64,000 bases of DNA from Streptomyces sp. ISL-12 (GCF_018614415.1 NZ_JAGGOO010000025.1:42219-106218), one strand, 5' to 3'; positions 51,052 through 60,949 are shown, counted from the stretch's first letter. Notes: generated by a model not told the origin, from the letters alone. Translations and numbers: made by a program.

Positions 51052-51411
51052 ATGCTGGAGATCAAGACGCTCGACAAGCCCGACGAACGACGTGATTTCC
51101 CCCGGGGACACATCGAGGCCGTCCACATGACCGGACTCGACTTCGCCGTCGCCACCTTCGAACCGGGCTGGCGCTGGTCGGAGTCGGTGGCCCCGCTCGC
51201 GGGCACCGAGAGCTGCATGATCCACCACAACGGCTACGTGCTCCAGGGACGCATGCGCCTGCGCATGGACGACGGCGCCGAGAGCGAGGTCGGCCCCGGC
51301 GACGTCTTCGTCTGCCCGCCCGGACACGACGCCTGGGTCGTGGGGGACGAGCAGGTCGTCGTCCACGACTTCGCGGGCGGCATGGCCCAGGAGTACGCCA
51401 AGGCCGGCTGA
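51052..51411 (+). CDS. Cupin-domain protein
   Basis: 119 residues. Single cupin barrel: GTESCMIHHNGYVLQGRMRLRMDDG (motif 1) and GPGDVFVCPPGHDAWVVGDEQ (motif 2). The His-His-Asn of motif 1 and His of motif 2 could bind a metal. Function unknown; AAAGGAGGAG precedes ATG. Confidence 0.87.
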   Translation: MLEIKTLDKPDERRDFPRGHIEAVHMTGLDFAVATFEPGWRWSESVAPLAGTESCMIHHNGYVLQGRMRLRMDDGAESEVGPGDVFVCPPGHDAWVVGDEQVVVHDFAGGMAQEYAKAG

Positions 51412-51447
51412 CGGGCCCTGGGCGCAACATCGTCGGCGTACGGGACT

Positions 51448-51492
51448 GCGGCAGGCGGTCGGAGCGGGCTCTGACCCCTGACCGCCTGCCGC
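51448..51492. terminator. Strong bidirectional terminator
   Basis: GCGGCAGGCGGTC (51448-51460) and GACCGCCTGCCGC (51480-51492) form a perfect 13-bp stem between the convergent cupin and FtsX-like permease genes. The right arm is repeated again (GACCGCCTGCCGCGCACGGC from about 51514). Confidence 0.85.
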
Positions 51493-51547
51493 GCACGGTG
51501 CGGTCCCTGACGCCGACCGCCTGCCGCGCACGGCGCGGACCCGTACC

Positions 51548-52873
51548 TCACGCCGCCTCGGCGACCGCCCCCACCGCCGGGACGCGCAGCACCCGGCGGG
51601 CCGTCGCCAGGCTCGTCCCCAGCGTCACGGCCGCCGCCACCGCCGTCATCGCGAGCCAGGTGCCCCAGAACGCGTCCGGCAGCACCGCGTCGGTGCGCAC
51701 CACCGTGAACGGGACGATCCCGGCCAGGGCCGCCGCCGTGCCGAACAGCACCCCCGTCACGGTGAGCAGCGCGCCCTCCACCGCGACCGTGCCGAGCACC
51801 TGCCCGGGCGCCGCGCCCGCCAGCCGCTGCTGCCCGAACTCGCGGGAGCGGTAGGCCGTCGCCGCGTACAGCGAGTTGACCAGCAGCACGCAGACGAACA
51901 CCGCGATGATGCCGACCACCGTGAAGTTGAGCGTCTCCAGGTTCTTGGCGTCGACCGACTTCACCCGGCCCGACGCCGCGACCGCGTCGCTCTCCACGGC
52001 CTGCAGGGTGAGCGTCGCCGTGGACACCGCCGTGAACAGGATCAGGGACATCAGGATGCCGGCCAGGTCACCGGCGCGCTCCCGCAGATTGCGCACCGCC
52101 AGCCAGCCGCTCGCCCCGCCCAGCGGCAGTCGCGCCGTCACCGCCGTCAGCAGCCGTGCCGCCAGCAGCGCGAAACCGACCGACAGCAGGATCGCCCCGT
52201 AGGCGGCCGGTGCCATCAGCGCCTCGTCCGTCGCGGAGAACGCGAACGTCGAGCAGGTGCTCGCCGCCCCGGCCGCCAGCGCGCCGTACGCGAGCGCCCG
52301 CCGTGCCCCGGCCCGCCGCCCGGCCCGCCGGGTCACCCGGCGCACGGCGAGGAACGCGGCGCCCGCCGCCGCGAGCAAGGTCACGGCCACCCCGGACACC
52401 AGGGCGACCGGGCCGAAGGCGTACTCCACCGACTCCGCCACCTGCCCGCTGTCCTGGAACACCCCGAGCAGCGCCCGCCCCCCGAGCATCGCCGGCCCGC
52501 TCGCCAGTACCGTCCCCGCCAGGGCGACGGCCACCGCCTCGCCCACCACCATCCGCCGGAGCTGCGCCGGGGTCGCCCCCGAGCAGCGCAGCAGCTCCAG
52601 CTCGGCGGCGCGCCGGCGTACGTTGACGGTCAGCGTCGAGGCGATCGCGAAGAACACCAGCAGCGTGCCGTACCCGCCCACCACCCCCGCCGACAGACCG
52701 AGGGTCTCGGCGCTCACGGCGTCGACGTGGTCGCCCGCCGCCGTGTCGTGCAGCGAGTTGAACGTCATGACGACCCCCGCGCCGAGGAAGGCGGACAGCA
52801 GCGTCGCCAGGAACCGTCCCGGCCGGTGCCGGACCGACCGCACCGCCAGGGCGCCCATGGTGAGTACCCCCAC
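51548..52873 (-). CDS. FtsX-like ABC transporter permease
   Basis: 441 residues. Two FtsX/MacB-type halves: spans near VVGGYGTLLVFFAIASTLTV, MVVGEAVAVALAGTVLAS, ALVSGVAVTLLAAAGAAFL, LLSVGFALLAARLLTAV, and the second half ending VGIIAVFVCVLLVNSLYAAT and FWGTWLAMTAVAAAVTLG. The motif RRRAAELELLRCSGATPAQLRR is the usual FtsX coupling block. GTG 52873 or ATG 52858 may start it. Paired with the ATPase gene three bases upstream. Confidence 0.9.
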   Translation of the reverse strand: MGVLTMGALAVRSVRHRPGRFLATLLSAFLGAGVVMTFNSLHDTAAGDHVDAVSAETLGLSAGVVGGYGTLLVFFAIASTLTVNVRRRAAELELLRCSGATPAQLRRMVVGEAVAVALAGTVLASGPAMLGGRALLGVFQDSGQVAESVEYAFGPVALVSGVAVTLLAAAGAAFLAVRRVTRRAGRRAGARRALAYGALAAGAASTCSTFAFSATDEALMAPAAYGAILLSVGFALLAARLLTAVTARLPLGGASGWLAVRNLRERAGDLAGILMSLILFTAVSTATLTLQAVESDAVAASGRVKSVDAKNLETLNFTVVGIIAVFVCVLLVNSLYAATAYRSREFGQQRLAGAAPGQVLGTVAVEGALLTVTGVLFGTAAALAGIVPFTVVRTDAVLPDAFWGTWLAMTAVAAAVTLGTSLATARRVLRVPAVGAVAEAA

Positions 52874-52876
52874 GGC

Positions 52877-53623
52877 TCACACCCCCGCCGGCACGTCGTC
52901 GCCCAGGTGCGCCAGCCGCTCGGCCACCGCGTCCGGCGTCGGTGCCCGCATCCGTCCGGCCACCCGGCCGTCGGCGAGGAACACCACCGCGTCGGCGTAC
53001 GACGCGGCCACCGGGTCGTGCGTCACCATCACCACCGTCCGCCCGTGCGCCCGCACCGCGTCCTGGAGCAGCCCCAGCACCTGCCGCGCGCTGCGCGTGT
53101 CCAGCGCGCCCGTCGGCTCGTCCGCGAAGATCACCCGGGGCTCGGTGACCAGCGCCCGCGCGATCGCCACCCGTTGCCGCTGACCGCCGGAGAGCTGGTG
53201 GGGCCGGTGTCCGAGCCGGTCGCCGAGCCCGACCGCGGTGAGGATCTCCCGGGTCCGCCGCCGGTCCACGCGCCGCCCGGCCAGCTTCAGCGGCAGCACC
53301 GTGTTCTGCGCGACGGTCAGCGTCTCCAGCAGGTTGTACTGCTGGAACACGAACCCCACCCGCCCGCGCCGGAATCTGGTCAGCTCCGTCTCCGTGCCGC
53401 CCGTCAGCTCCGTACCGTCCACGCACACGATCCCGGCGTCCGGCCGGTCCAGCCCCGCCGCGCACTGCAGCAGCGTCGACTTGCCCGATCCGGACGGCCC
53501 CATCACCGCGGTGAACGTGCCCTGCTCCAGGCCCAGCGTCACCCCGTCCAGCGCCGTCACCGCACCGTTGCCGGTGCCGTAGGTCTTGCTGACCTTCACC
53601 AGCCGCAAAGCCTCACGGGACAT
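52877..53623 (-). CDS. MacB/LolD-type ABC ATPase
   Basis: 248 residues. Walker A GPSGSGKST, Q-loop FVFQQYNLLETLT, signature LSGGQRQRVAIARAL, Walker B VIFADEPTGALD, H-switch MVTHDP. ATG 53623 is favoured over 53629 because GGGAGG is then nine bases away. With the FtsX-like permease it forms a MacB/BceAB-like exporter. Confidence 0.95.
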   Translation of the reverse strand: MSREALRLVKVSKTYGTGNGAVTALDGVTLGLEQGTFTAVMGPSGSGKSTLLQCAAGLDRPDAGIVCVDGTELTGGTETELTRFRRGRVGFVFQQYNLLETLTVAQNTVLPLKLAGRRVDRRRTREILTAVGLGDRLGHRPHQLSGGQRQRVAIARALVTEPRVIFADEPTGALDTRSARQVLGLLQDAVRAHGRTVVMVTHDPVAASYADAVVFLADGRVAGRMRAPTPDAVAERLAHLGDDVPAGV

Positions 53624-53765
53624 CGTCATCCCCCTCCCCGCCGGCACACCCTGTGCCTCACCGACGACGCTACGAGCGCGGCGGTCCGGACACAGTGGGG
53701 GCGGGGCCCGTATCGGGGGGTGTACTCAGTGACACCCGCGGACCGGTTCGGACAGGATGACGGCC

Positions 53766-54407
53766 ATGACCGACGGAACAGCCTGGCTCGCCGTGCCCCA
53801 GCCCGCCGGCTCGGGCGGCCACAGCATCGTGATGTCCCGCGAACTCGCCTCCGACGAACTGGTGTCGAGGATCACCGCCACGGTGCGGGGCCCCCGGCGC
53901 ACCGCCCGGGCCATCGGCAGCCTGTCCGCCGCCCAGGTCCAGGACCTGCTGGAGGGCCTGTACGGCCAGGTGCGCGACGGGCTCGCCCTGCGCCACGGGG
54001 AGGCGGGGGAGTGGTCCTTCGCCTGTGCCTACGGCGGCCGGCCCGGCGCGTTCGACGACCGCGCCGCGCTCTCCCGCGAGGGCGCCCATGTCTTCGTACT
54101 GGACCACGACCCGGACAACTACCGGAAGGCACCGGGGTTCGAGTACGGGCACGACGGCCGGTCCCTGTGCTCCCTCAACCTCTACCTGGACGGTTCGCGG
54201 GCCTCCTGGCCGCCCGTCGGCGACCCGGAGACCGTGGCCCGGGTGCGGGAGGCGCTGGCCGCCGCCGGGCTGCCCGACGACAAGCGTGACCCCCGCACCG
54301 TGCACCGGGACTGCCTCCAGGTGCTGGAGAAGTGCTTCGGCCTCTCGCTGCCCCGGCGGGAGATCAGCCGGCGGCTCCTGCCCACGGTGCTGCTCACGCG
54401 GACGTGA
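53766..54407 (+). CDS. Hypothetical protein
   Basis: 213 residues. GSGGHSIVMSRELASDELVS, SAAQVQDLLEGLYGQVRDG, SFACAYGGRPGAFDDRAALS, and the second half DSLCSLNLYLDGS-like and DRDCLQVLEKCFGLSLP. I do not recognise it with certainty; resemblance to the actinobacterial DUF6461 type is only by style. The last 14 bases overlap the last bases of lutC on the other strand. Confidence 0.65.
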   Translation: MTDGTAWLAVPQPAGSGGHSIVMSRELASDELVSRITATVRGPRRTARAIGSLSAAQVQDLLEGLYGQVRDGLALRHGEAGEWSFACAYGGRPGAFDDRAALSREGAHVFVLDHDPDNYRKAPGFEYGHDGRSLCSLNLYLDGSRASWPPVGDPETVARVREALAAAGLPDDKRDPRTVHRDCLQVLEKCFGLSLPRREISRRLLPTVLLTRT

Positions 54408-55029
54408 CCAGCACCACCTCCAGCGTGCGCGGCCCGTGCACCCCCTCCACCCGGTCCAGCTCGATGTCGCTGGTCGCCGACGGGCCGGAGATCCAGGTCA
54501 GCGGGCGGGCGGGGTCGAGCCGTTCGAGGCCCTGGGGCACGGAGGAGACGACCTGGTCCGGGACGCGGACGACACAGATGTGGTGGTCCGGCACGAGGGT
54601 GATGCGGCGGCGGCCCTGGTCGGGGGAGCCGTCCAGCACGAGGGTGCCGGTCTCGGCGATGGCGACCGCGCATCCCGTGACCACGCTGTCGACCCGGTCG
54701 AGGTCGGACACGCTCCCCTCGGCCCGGTCCGTGACCCGGGTGACGTCCGTGTCCGCGAGCCACGCCTCGTCCAGTCCCGGCGGCACGACCACCGACGCCG
54801 ATCCGTGTGCGGCCAGCACCCCGGCGATCACCGACGGCAGTTCGGAGTCCGTGCACCGGTGCACGACCGCCCGGTAGTCCGCCAGGTTCTCCGCCAGCAA
54901 GTCCACCGTCTCCGCGACGCTCCGCGCCCCGTGTTCGCGCAGATAGTCCCGCGCGTAAGCCGTCTCCTCCCGCGGTACGTCCGCCAGCGCGCGCCGCACC
55001 CGGCCCAGGATCCGTTCCCTGCTGCTCAC
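54394..55029 (-). CDS. lutC: Lactate utilization protein C
   Basis: 211 residues of the LUD/YkgG family. RERILGRVRRALADVPREE, VTGCAVAIAETGTLVLDGSPDQGRR split, and LTWISGPSATSDIELDRVEGVHGP. LutC completes the LutABC iron-sulfur L-lactate oxidation complex. The GTG start overlaps the lutB stop by four bases. The adjoining rhamnose genes suggest that the lactate comes from L-lactaldehyde. Confidence 0.93.
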   Translation of the reverse strand: MSSRERILGRVRRALADVPREETAYARDYLREHGARSVAETVDLLAENLADYRAVVHRCTDSELPSVIAGVLAAHGSASVVVPPGLDEAWLADTDVTRVTDRAEGSVSDLDRVDSVVTGCAVAIAETGTLVLDGSPDQGRRRITLVPDHHICVVRVPDQVVSSVPQGLERLDPARPLTWISGPSATSDIELDRVEGVHGPRTLEVVLVTSA

Positions 55030-56531
55030 TTGGCCCCGCCTTCCTTGCCGCCGTGCGTGCGCTGCCACCAGTCCCGGAACGGCTCCGCCGGCACCGCCGG
55101 CAGATCCCGGCCCCCGGTCCACGCCCGGCCCGGCCCGGGCAGCGTGCGCGGATGGAAGCGGCGGGTGCGCGACGCCAGCCGCTGTCCGGCGCGCAGCGCG
55201 CCCGGGTGGGTGAACGCCCACTGCGCGGCCCGCATCGCCGCCCGCTCGGCGGCGTGTCCCTTGGCCGGTTTCAGGACGACCTTGTTGCCCTCACGGACCG
55301 CGGGCCCGCCCTGCACCACCCGTTCCCGCAGGTGCACCAGCACCTCGGGGATGTCGATGGCGACCGGGCACACCTCGTAGCAGGCCCCGCACAGCGAGGA
55401 GGCGTACGGCAGGGAGGCGTCGATCTCGCTGCCGGTGCCCCGCAGCTGGGGGCTGAGGATGGCGCCGATCGGGCCCGGGTACACCGACCCGTAGGCGTGG
55501 CCGCCGGCCCGCTCGTACACCGGGCAGACGTTCAGGCAGGCCGAGCAGCGGATGCAGCGCAGCGCCTGGCGGCCGACCTCGTCGGCGAGGGTGTCGGTGC
55601 GGCCGTTGTCGAGGAGCACCAGGTGGAAGGCGCTCGGGCCGTCGCCGTCCGTGGTGCCGGTCCAGGTCGAGGTGTAAGGGTTCATCCGCTCGGCGGTGGA
55701 GGAGCGGGGCAGGGTCTGGAGGAAGACCTCCAGGTCCCGCCAGGTCGGCACGGTCTTCTCGATGCCGACCACCGAGATCAGCGTCTCGGGCAGGGTCAGG
55801 CACATCCGGCCGTTGCCCTCGGACTCCACGACGACCAGGGTGCCGGTCTCGGCGACCACGAAGTTGGCGCCGGAGATGCCGACCTTGGCGCGCAGGAACT
55901 TCTCCCGCAGGTGCAGCCGGGCCGCCTCCGCCAGTTCGGCGGGGGTGTCGGTCAGGCCCTCGGGGGCCGGGCGGCCCCACTCGCTCATCTCCCGCTCGAA
56001 GATCTCCCGGATCTCACCCCGGTTGCGGTGGATCGCGGGGACCAGGATGTGCGAGGGGCGGTCCTTGCCCAACTGCACGATCAGCTCGGCGAGATCGGTC
56101 TCGTAGGCGCGGATGCCCTCCGCTTCGAGGGCCTCGTTGAGACCGATCTCCTGCGTGGCCATCGACTTGACCTTGACGACCTCCGTCTCGCCGGTCGCCT
56201 TGACCAGATCGGTGACGATCCGGTTGGCCTCGGCGGCGTCGGCGGCCCAGTGGACGATGCCGCCCGCCGCCGTCACCGACTCCTCCACCTGCTCCAGGTA
56301 GCGGTCGAGGTGGCGCAGCGTGTGGTCCTTGATCCGCTTGCCGGCCTCGCGCAGCTCGGCCCAGTCCTCGACCTCGGCGACGGCCTTGGCCCGCTTGGCG
56401 CGGATGGTGTGCGTGGCGTGGCGCAGGTTGCCCCGCAGCGTCGTGTTCCGCACCGCCTCGTGCGCGGCCTTCGGGAAGGCCGGGTGGGCGGGCGGGGGAA
56501 ACGCAGGCATCCCCACGAATGTGCCGCTCAT
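55026..56531 (-). CDS. lutB: Lactate utilization protein B (iron-sulfur)
   Basis: 501 residues. An N-terminal LUD domain (GANFVVAETGTLVVVESEGN, LISVVGIEKTVPTW) precedes two [4Fe-4S] motifs: CIRCSACLNVCPVY and CGACYEVCPVAIDIP, then a C-terminal tail. Overlaps lutA by ATGA. Part of the LutABC complex oxidising L-lactate to pyruvate. Confidence 0.95.
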   Translation of the reverse strand: MSGTFVGMPAFPPPAHPAFPKAAHEAVRNTTLRGNLRHATHTIRAKRAKAVAEVEDWAELREAGKRIKDHTLRHLDRYLEQVEESVTAAGGIVHWAADAAEANRIVTDLVKATGETEVVKVKSMATQEIGLNEALEAEGIRAYETDLAELIVQLGKDRPSHILVPAIHRNRGEIREIFEREMSEWGRPAPEGLTDTPAELAEAARLHLREKFLRAKVGISGANFVVAETGTLVVVESEGNGRMCLTLPETLISVVGIEKTVPTWRDLEVFLQTLPRSSTAERMNPYTSTWTGTTDGDGPSAFHLVLLDNGRTDTLADEVGRQALRCIRCSACLNVCPVYERAGGHAYGSVYPGPIGAILSPQLRGTGSEIDASLPYASSLCGACYEVCPVAIDIPEVLVHLRERVVQGGPAVREGNKVVLKPAKGHAAERAAMRAAQWAFTHPGALRAGQRLASRTRRFHPRTLPGPGRAWTGGRDLPAVPAEPFRDWWQRTHGGKEGGAK

Positions 56532-57283
56532 ACCGCCGGTTCCTCCTCCGTGCTCGCCAGGATCTCGGCGATGTGCACCGGCCGCATGCCGGTCCGCAGC
56601 CGGGTCATCGTCCCGCCGATGTGCATCAGACAGGAGTTGTCGGCCGCGCACAGCACCTCGGCGCCGGTCGACTCGGCGTTGCGGACCTTGTCGGTGCCCA
56701 TCGCCAGGGAGACGTCGGAGTTCTTCACGGCGAAGGTGCCGCCGAACCCGCAGCACTCCTCCGCGCCCGGCAGCTCGACCAGGTCGAGGCCCTTCACGGC
56801 GCGCAGCAGCGTCAGCGGCCGCTCGCCGAGCCCCAGGGACCGCAGCCCGTGACAGGTGGGGTGGTACGTCACCGTGTGCGGGTAGTACGCCCCGACGTCC
56901 GTCACCCCCAGCACGTCCACCAGGAACTCCGTCAGCTCGTACGTCTTCGGCACCACCGGCGCCAGCGTGGCCGCGAGGGAGTTCCCGCGGCCCTCGGCCC
57001 GCGCCCGCTCGCCCATCCGCGGGTACAGCTCCCGCACCATCGCCCCGCAGGACCCCGAGGGCGTCACGATCGCCTCGTACTCCTGGAAGACCTCGGAGAA
57101 GTGCCGGGCCAGCGGCTCCGCCTCGTGCCGGTAACCGGTGTTGTAGTGCGCCTGCCCGCAGCAGGTCTGCCCGGCCGGGAAGTCGACGTCGACGCCCAGC
57201 CTGGTCAGCAGTTTCACCACCGCGCGCCCGGTATCGGGATAGAGCGTGTCGTTGACGCAGGTCAGGAACAGGGCGACACGCAT
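56528..57283 (-). CDS. lutA: Lactate utilization protein A (CCG-domain)
   Basis: 251 residues. Two CCG domains: TCCGQAHYNTGY and ECCGFGGTFAVK, which bind a non-cubane iron-sulfur cluster in the heterodisulfide-reductase-like family. It lies 72 bases after rhaB in the same direction, so the lut genes can be read with the rhamnose operon. Confidence 0.95.
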   Translation of the reverse strand: MRVALFLTCVNDTLYPDTGRAVVKLLTRLGVDVDFPAGQTCCGQAHYNTGYRHEAEPLARHFSEVFQEYEAIVTPSGSCGAMVRELYPRMGERARAEGRGNSLAATLAPVVPKTYELTEFLVDVLGVTDVGAYYPHTVTYHPTCHGLRSLGLGERPLTLLRAVKGLDLVELPGAEECCGFGGTFAVKNSDVSLAMGTDKVRNAESTGAEVLCAADNSCLMHIGGTMTRLRTGMRPVHIAEILASTEEEPAV

Positions 57284-57355
57284 CGCGGCTCCTTGCTGTT
57301 GATCATCGGACGGGAAAAGGGTAGTGCGCGGGCCGGGACCCGGGACAGGCCCCGG

Positions 57356-58804
57356 TCACCGGTCGGCGAGCCGGGCCTCGGCGGCCCGCCAGCGGGCGGC
57401 GTCCCCGCGCGGCTCGTAGCGGACCGGCCGCTGGGTACGGACCAGCAGGTCGCGCATGCCGGCCAGGTCACCGACCGGACCGCCGGCCCGGGCCTGGACG
57501 AGGACGTTGCCGAGCGCGGCGGCCTCCGCCGGACCGGCCACCACCGGCAGCCCGCAGGCGTCGGCGGTCAGCTGGCACAGCAGCGCGTTGCGCGCCCCGC
57601 CGCCGACGACGTGCACGACGTCCACCGGGTGCCCGGTGAGCCGCTGCGCGTCCTCGACCGCCTTGCGGTGGGCCAGGGCGAGGGAGTCCAGGATGCACCG
57701 GGTGATCTCGGCGGGCGTGACCGGTACCGGCTGCCCGGACGCCCGGCACGCCTCGGCGATCCGCTCCGGCATCCGGCCCGGCGCCAGGAACGCCGCGTCC
57801 CCGGCGTCGACCACCGACCGCAGCTCGGGCACCTCGCCCGCCGCCCGCAGCAGCTCGCCCAGGTCTGTCTCGCCCCAGGCCCGCAGGCACTCCTGGAGCA
57901 GCCACAGCCCCATGATGTTGCGCAGGTAGCGGACCGTGCCGTCCAGCCCCAGTTCGTTGGTGAAGTTGGCGGCGCGGCTCTCCTCCGTCAGCACCGGCGC
58001 GGTCAGCTCAAGACCGGCCAGCGACCAGGTGCCGGTGCAGATGTACGCGAACCGCTCGTCCGTCGCCGGTACGGCGGCCACCGCCGAGGCGGTGTCGTGC
58101 GAGCCGACCGCCGTCACCGGCACCGGCCCGCTCAGCCCGGTCTCCTCCAGCACCTCCGGCCGCAGCACACCCGCCGGATCACCGGGCAGCCGCAGCGGCG
58201 GGAAGAGCCCGAGGTCGATGCCGAGCCGTTCGGCGACGTCGTACGCCCAGTCGCGGGTGCGCGGGTCGATCAGCTGGGTGGTGGAGGCGTTGGTCAGCTC
58301 CGTGCCCTGCTCACCGGTCAGCCAGTACGTCAGCAGATCGGGGATCATCAACAGCCGTTTGGCGTACGTCAGTTGATCGGTGGAGCGGGCGGCCGTCAAC
58401 TGGTACAGCGTGTTGAACGGCGCGTACTGCAACCCGGTCGCCGCGTACAGCTCGGCGGCCGGCACACTCGCCCACACCTTCTCCGCGACGCCCTCGGTGC
58501 GGGCGTCGCGGTAGTGCACCGGGTTGCCGAGCAGCGCGCCGTCCGCGTCCAGCAGGCCGTAGTCCACGGCCCAGCTGTCCACACCGACGGACGCCACCTG
58601 ACCGGCCGCCCGCAGCCCCTCCAGTACCCCGGCGTACAGCCCCAGCACGTCCCAGCGCAGCCCCTCGGGCACCCGCACCGGCCGGTTGGGGAAGCGGTGC
58701 GCCTCGGTCAGCTCCAGGGTGTCGGGGCCGACGCGGCCGACCATGACGCGCCCACTTGACGCGCCGAGGTCGACCGCGGCGTACGAGATCACGGACGTGC
58801 TCAT
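57356..58804 (-). CDS. rhaB: Rhamnulokinase
   Basis: 482 residues, FGGY sugar kinase. AAVDLGASSGRVMVGRVG (phosphate 1), GVDSWAVDYGLLDADG (sugar-binding Asp), GSHDTASAVAAVP, GTWSLAG, VVGGGARNALLCQLTADACGLPV. Phosphorylates L-rhamnulose. The ATG overlaps the rhaEW stop by four bases. Confidence 0.95.
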   Translation of the reverse strand: MSTSVISYAAVDLGASSGRVMVGRVGPDTLELTEAHRFPNRPVRVPEGLRWDVLGLYAGVLEGLRAAGQVASVGVDSWAVDYGLLDADGALLGNPVHYRDARTEGVAEKVWASVPAAELYAATGLQYAPFNTLYQLTAARSTDQLTYAKRLLMIPDLLTYWLTGEQGTELTNASTTQLIDPRTRDWAYDVAERLGIDLGLFPPLRLPGDPAGVLRPEVLEETGLSGPVPVTAVGSHDTASAVAAVPATDERFAYICTGTWSLAGLELTAPVLTEESRAANFTNELGLDGTVRYLRNIMGLWLLQECLRAWGETDLGELLRAAGEVPELRSVVDAGDAAFLAPGRMPERIAEACRASGQPVPVTPAEITRCILDSLALAHRKAVEDAQRLTGHPVDVVHVVGGGARNALLCQLTADACGLPVVAGPAEAAALGNVLVQARAGGPVGDLAGMRDLLVRTQRPVRYEPRGDAARWRAAEARLADR

Positions 58805-60840
58805 CGCAGGAACGCGGCGGCGACGCCGGCGTCGACCGGGACGTGCAGGCCGGTGGTGTGCGTCAGGTCACCGCCGGTCAGCGCGAACACGGCGTTCGCC
58901 ACGTGCTCCGGGAGCACCTCGCGCTTGAGCAGCGTGCGCTGGGCGTAGAACTCGCCGAGCTTCTCCTCCGGCACCCCGTAGACGGCGGCCCGCTTGGCGC
59001 CCCAGCCGCCCGCGAAGATGCCCGAACCGCGCACCACACCGTCGGGGTTGACGCCGTTGACGCGGATGCCGTGCTCGCCCAGCTCGGCCGCGAGGAGGCG
59101 CACCTGGTGGGCCTGGTCGGCCTTGGTGGCGGAGTAGGCGATGTTGTTCGGACCGGCGAAGACGGCGTTCTTGGACGCGATGTAGACGATGTCACCGCCC
59201 AGTTCCTGGGCGATCATCACCCGGGCCGCCTCCCGCGACACCAGGAACGAACCGCGCGCCATGATGTCGTGCTGGAGGTCCCAGTCCTTGGCCGTGGTCT
59301 CCAGCAGCGGCTTGGAGATGGAGATGCCGGCGTTGTTGACCACCAGGTCGACCCCGCCGAACGCCAGCACGGCGTCCCGGAACGCGGCGGCGATCTGCTC
59401 CTCGTCCGTCACGTCGACCGTCACGGCGACGGCCTTGTCCGCGCCGCCCAGTTCCTCGGCCACCTGCGCCGCGTTGTCCCCGTTGAGGTCCGCGATCACG
59501 ACACACGCGCCCTCGGCCACCAGCCGGTGCGCGATCGCCTTGCCGATCCCGCTGCCCGCGCCGGTCACCAGCGCGACGCGCGTCGCGAGCGGCTTGGGCT
59601 TCGGCATCCGCTGGAGCTTGGCCTCCTCAAGGGCCCAGTACTCGATGCGGAACTTCTCCGACTCCTCGATCGGCGCGTACGTCGAGACCGCCTCGGCCCC
59701 CCGCATCACGTTGATCGCGTTGACGTAGAACTCGCCGGCCACCCGCGCCGTCTGCTTGTCCTTGCCGAAGGAGAACATGCCCACGCCCGGCACCAGCACG
59801 ATCGCCGGGTCGGCGCCGCGCATCGCGGGGGAGCCGGGCTCGGCGTGCCGCTGGTAGTAGGCGGCGTACTCCTCGCGGTAGGCGGTGTGCAGCTCCTTCA
59901 GCCGCGCGATCGCCTCCTCCAGCGGCGCGCCCGGCGCGACGTCCAGGACCAGCGGGCGGACCTTGGTGCGCAGGAAGTGGTCCGGGCAGGAGGTGCCCAG
60001 CGCCGCCAGCCGCGGGTGCTCGGCGCGGGAGACGAAGTCCAGCACCACGTCGGAGTCGGTGAAGTGGCCGACCTGCGGCCGGTCCTGGGAGGCGATCGCC
60101 CGGACGTACGGCGCCAGCGCCGCGGCCCGCCGGCGCCGCTCGGCCTCGGGCAGCGGCTCGTACCCGTCGAGCACGGGCCCGAACGGCTCCGCCTTGCCCC
60201 GCTCCGCCAGGAACTCCTCGGCGGTGCGGATGATGTGCAGCGAGTTGCGCTCGCACTCCTCGGAGGTGTCGCCCCAGGCGGTGATGCCGTGTCCGCCGAG
60301 CACACAGCCGATCGCCTGCGGGTTGGCCTCCTTCACCGCCGCGATGTCCAGTCCGAGCTGGAAACCGGGCCGCCGCCACGGCACCCACACGACCGTGTCG
60401 CCGAAGCACTCGGCGGTCAGCTTCTCGCCGTCCGCCGCGCAGGCCAGCGCGATACCGGAGTCGGGGTGGAGGTGGTCCACGTGCGCGGCCTCGACGAGCC
60501 CGTGCATGGCGGTGTCGATGGACGGAGCCGCCCCGCCCTTGCCGTGCAGGCAGTAGTCGAACGCGGCGACCATCTCGTCCTCGCGCTCGACACCCGGGTA
60601 GACGTCCTTGAGCGCCCGCATCCGGTCCAGCCGCAGCACGGCGAGCCCCGCCTCGGTCAGCGTCCCGAGGTCACCACCGGACCCCTTGACCCACATCAGC
60701 TCCACATCACCCCCGGTGACGGGGTCGGTCTCGGTGCCCTTGGCGGAGGCGTTGCCTCCCGCGTAGTTGGTGTTCCGCGGGTCGGAACCGAGCCGATGGG
60801 AACGAGCGATCAGCGCCTCGGCTTCGGGGTGCGGTGCCAT
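58801..60840 (-). CDS. rhaEW: Bifunctional rhamnulose-1-phosphate aldolase / lactaldehyde dehydrogenase
   Basis: 679 residues, a natural fusion. Residues 1 to about 400: class II aldolase with HVDHLHPDSG (metal His), GGHGITAWGDT and VLVPGVGMFSFGKDK. Residues about 420-679: short-chain dehydrogenase with VALVTGAGSGIGKAIAHRL, the catalytic YSATKADQ (YxxxK) and VNGVNPDGVVRGSGI. Such fusions cleave rhamnulose-1-phosphate to dihydroxyacetone phosphate and L-lactaldehyde and oxidise the latter to L-lactate. The product fits LutABC downstream. Confidence 0.94.
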   Translation of the reverse strand: MAPHPEAEALIARSHRLGSDPRNTNYAGGNASAKGTETDPVTGGDVELMWVKGSGGDLGTLTEAGLAVLRLDRMRALKDVYPGVEREDEMVAAFDYCLHGKGGAAPSIDTAMHGLVEAAHVDHLHPDSGIALACAADGEKLTAECFGDTVVWVPWRRPGFQLGLDIAAVKEANPQAIGCVLGGHGITAWGDTSEECERNSLHIIRTAEEFLAERGKAEPFGPVLDGYEPLPEAERRRRAAALAPYVRAIASQDRPQVGHFTDSDVVLDFVSRAEHPRLAALGTSCPDHFLRTKVRPLVLDVAPGAPLEEAIARLKELHTAYREEYAAYYQRHAEPGSPAMRGADPAIVLVPGVGMFSFGKDKQTARVAGEFYVNAINVMRGAEAVSTYAPIEESEKFRIEYWALEEAKLQRMPKPKPLATRVALVTGAGSGIGKAIAHRLVAEGACVVIADLNGDNAAQVAEELGGADKAVAVTVDVTDEEQIAAAFRDAVLAFGGVDLVVNNAGISISKPLLETTAKDWDLQHDIMARGSFLVSREAARVMIAQELGGDIVYIASKNAVFAGPNNIAYSATKADQAHQVRLLAAELGEHGIRVNGVNPDGVVRGSGIFAGGWGAKRAAVYGVPEEKLGEFYAQRTLLKREVLPEHVANAVFALTGGDLTHTTGLHVPVDAGVAAAFLR

Positions 60841-60877
60841 GTCTTCCAGTCCTTTTCAAACGAGGGATGAGTATCGA

Positions 60878-60930
60878 AGGGGCGCGGGGAACTGCGCGGC
60901 CGGCCACACCCGGCCCGCAGCCCGCGACGT
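60878..60930. repeat. Streptomyces-type intergenic repeat
   Basis: AGGGGCGCGGGGAACTGCGCGG and the following GGCCGGCCACACCCGGCC match the common Streptomyces intergenic element, here between rhaI and rhaEW. It is of the same family as 3350-3427 and could end or process the rhaI transcript. Confidence 0.6.
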
Positions 60931-60949
60931 CACAGAACCCGGCAGCCGC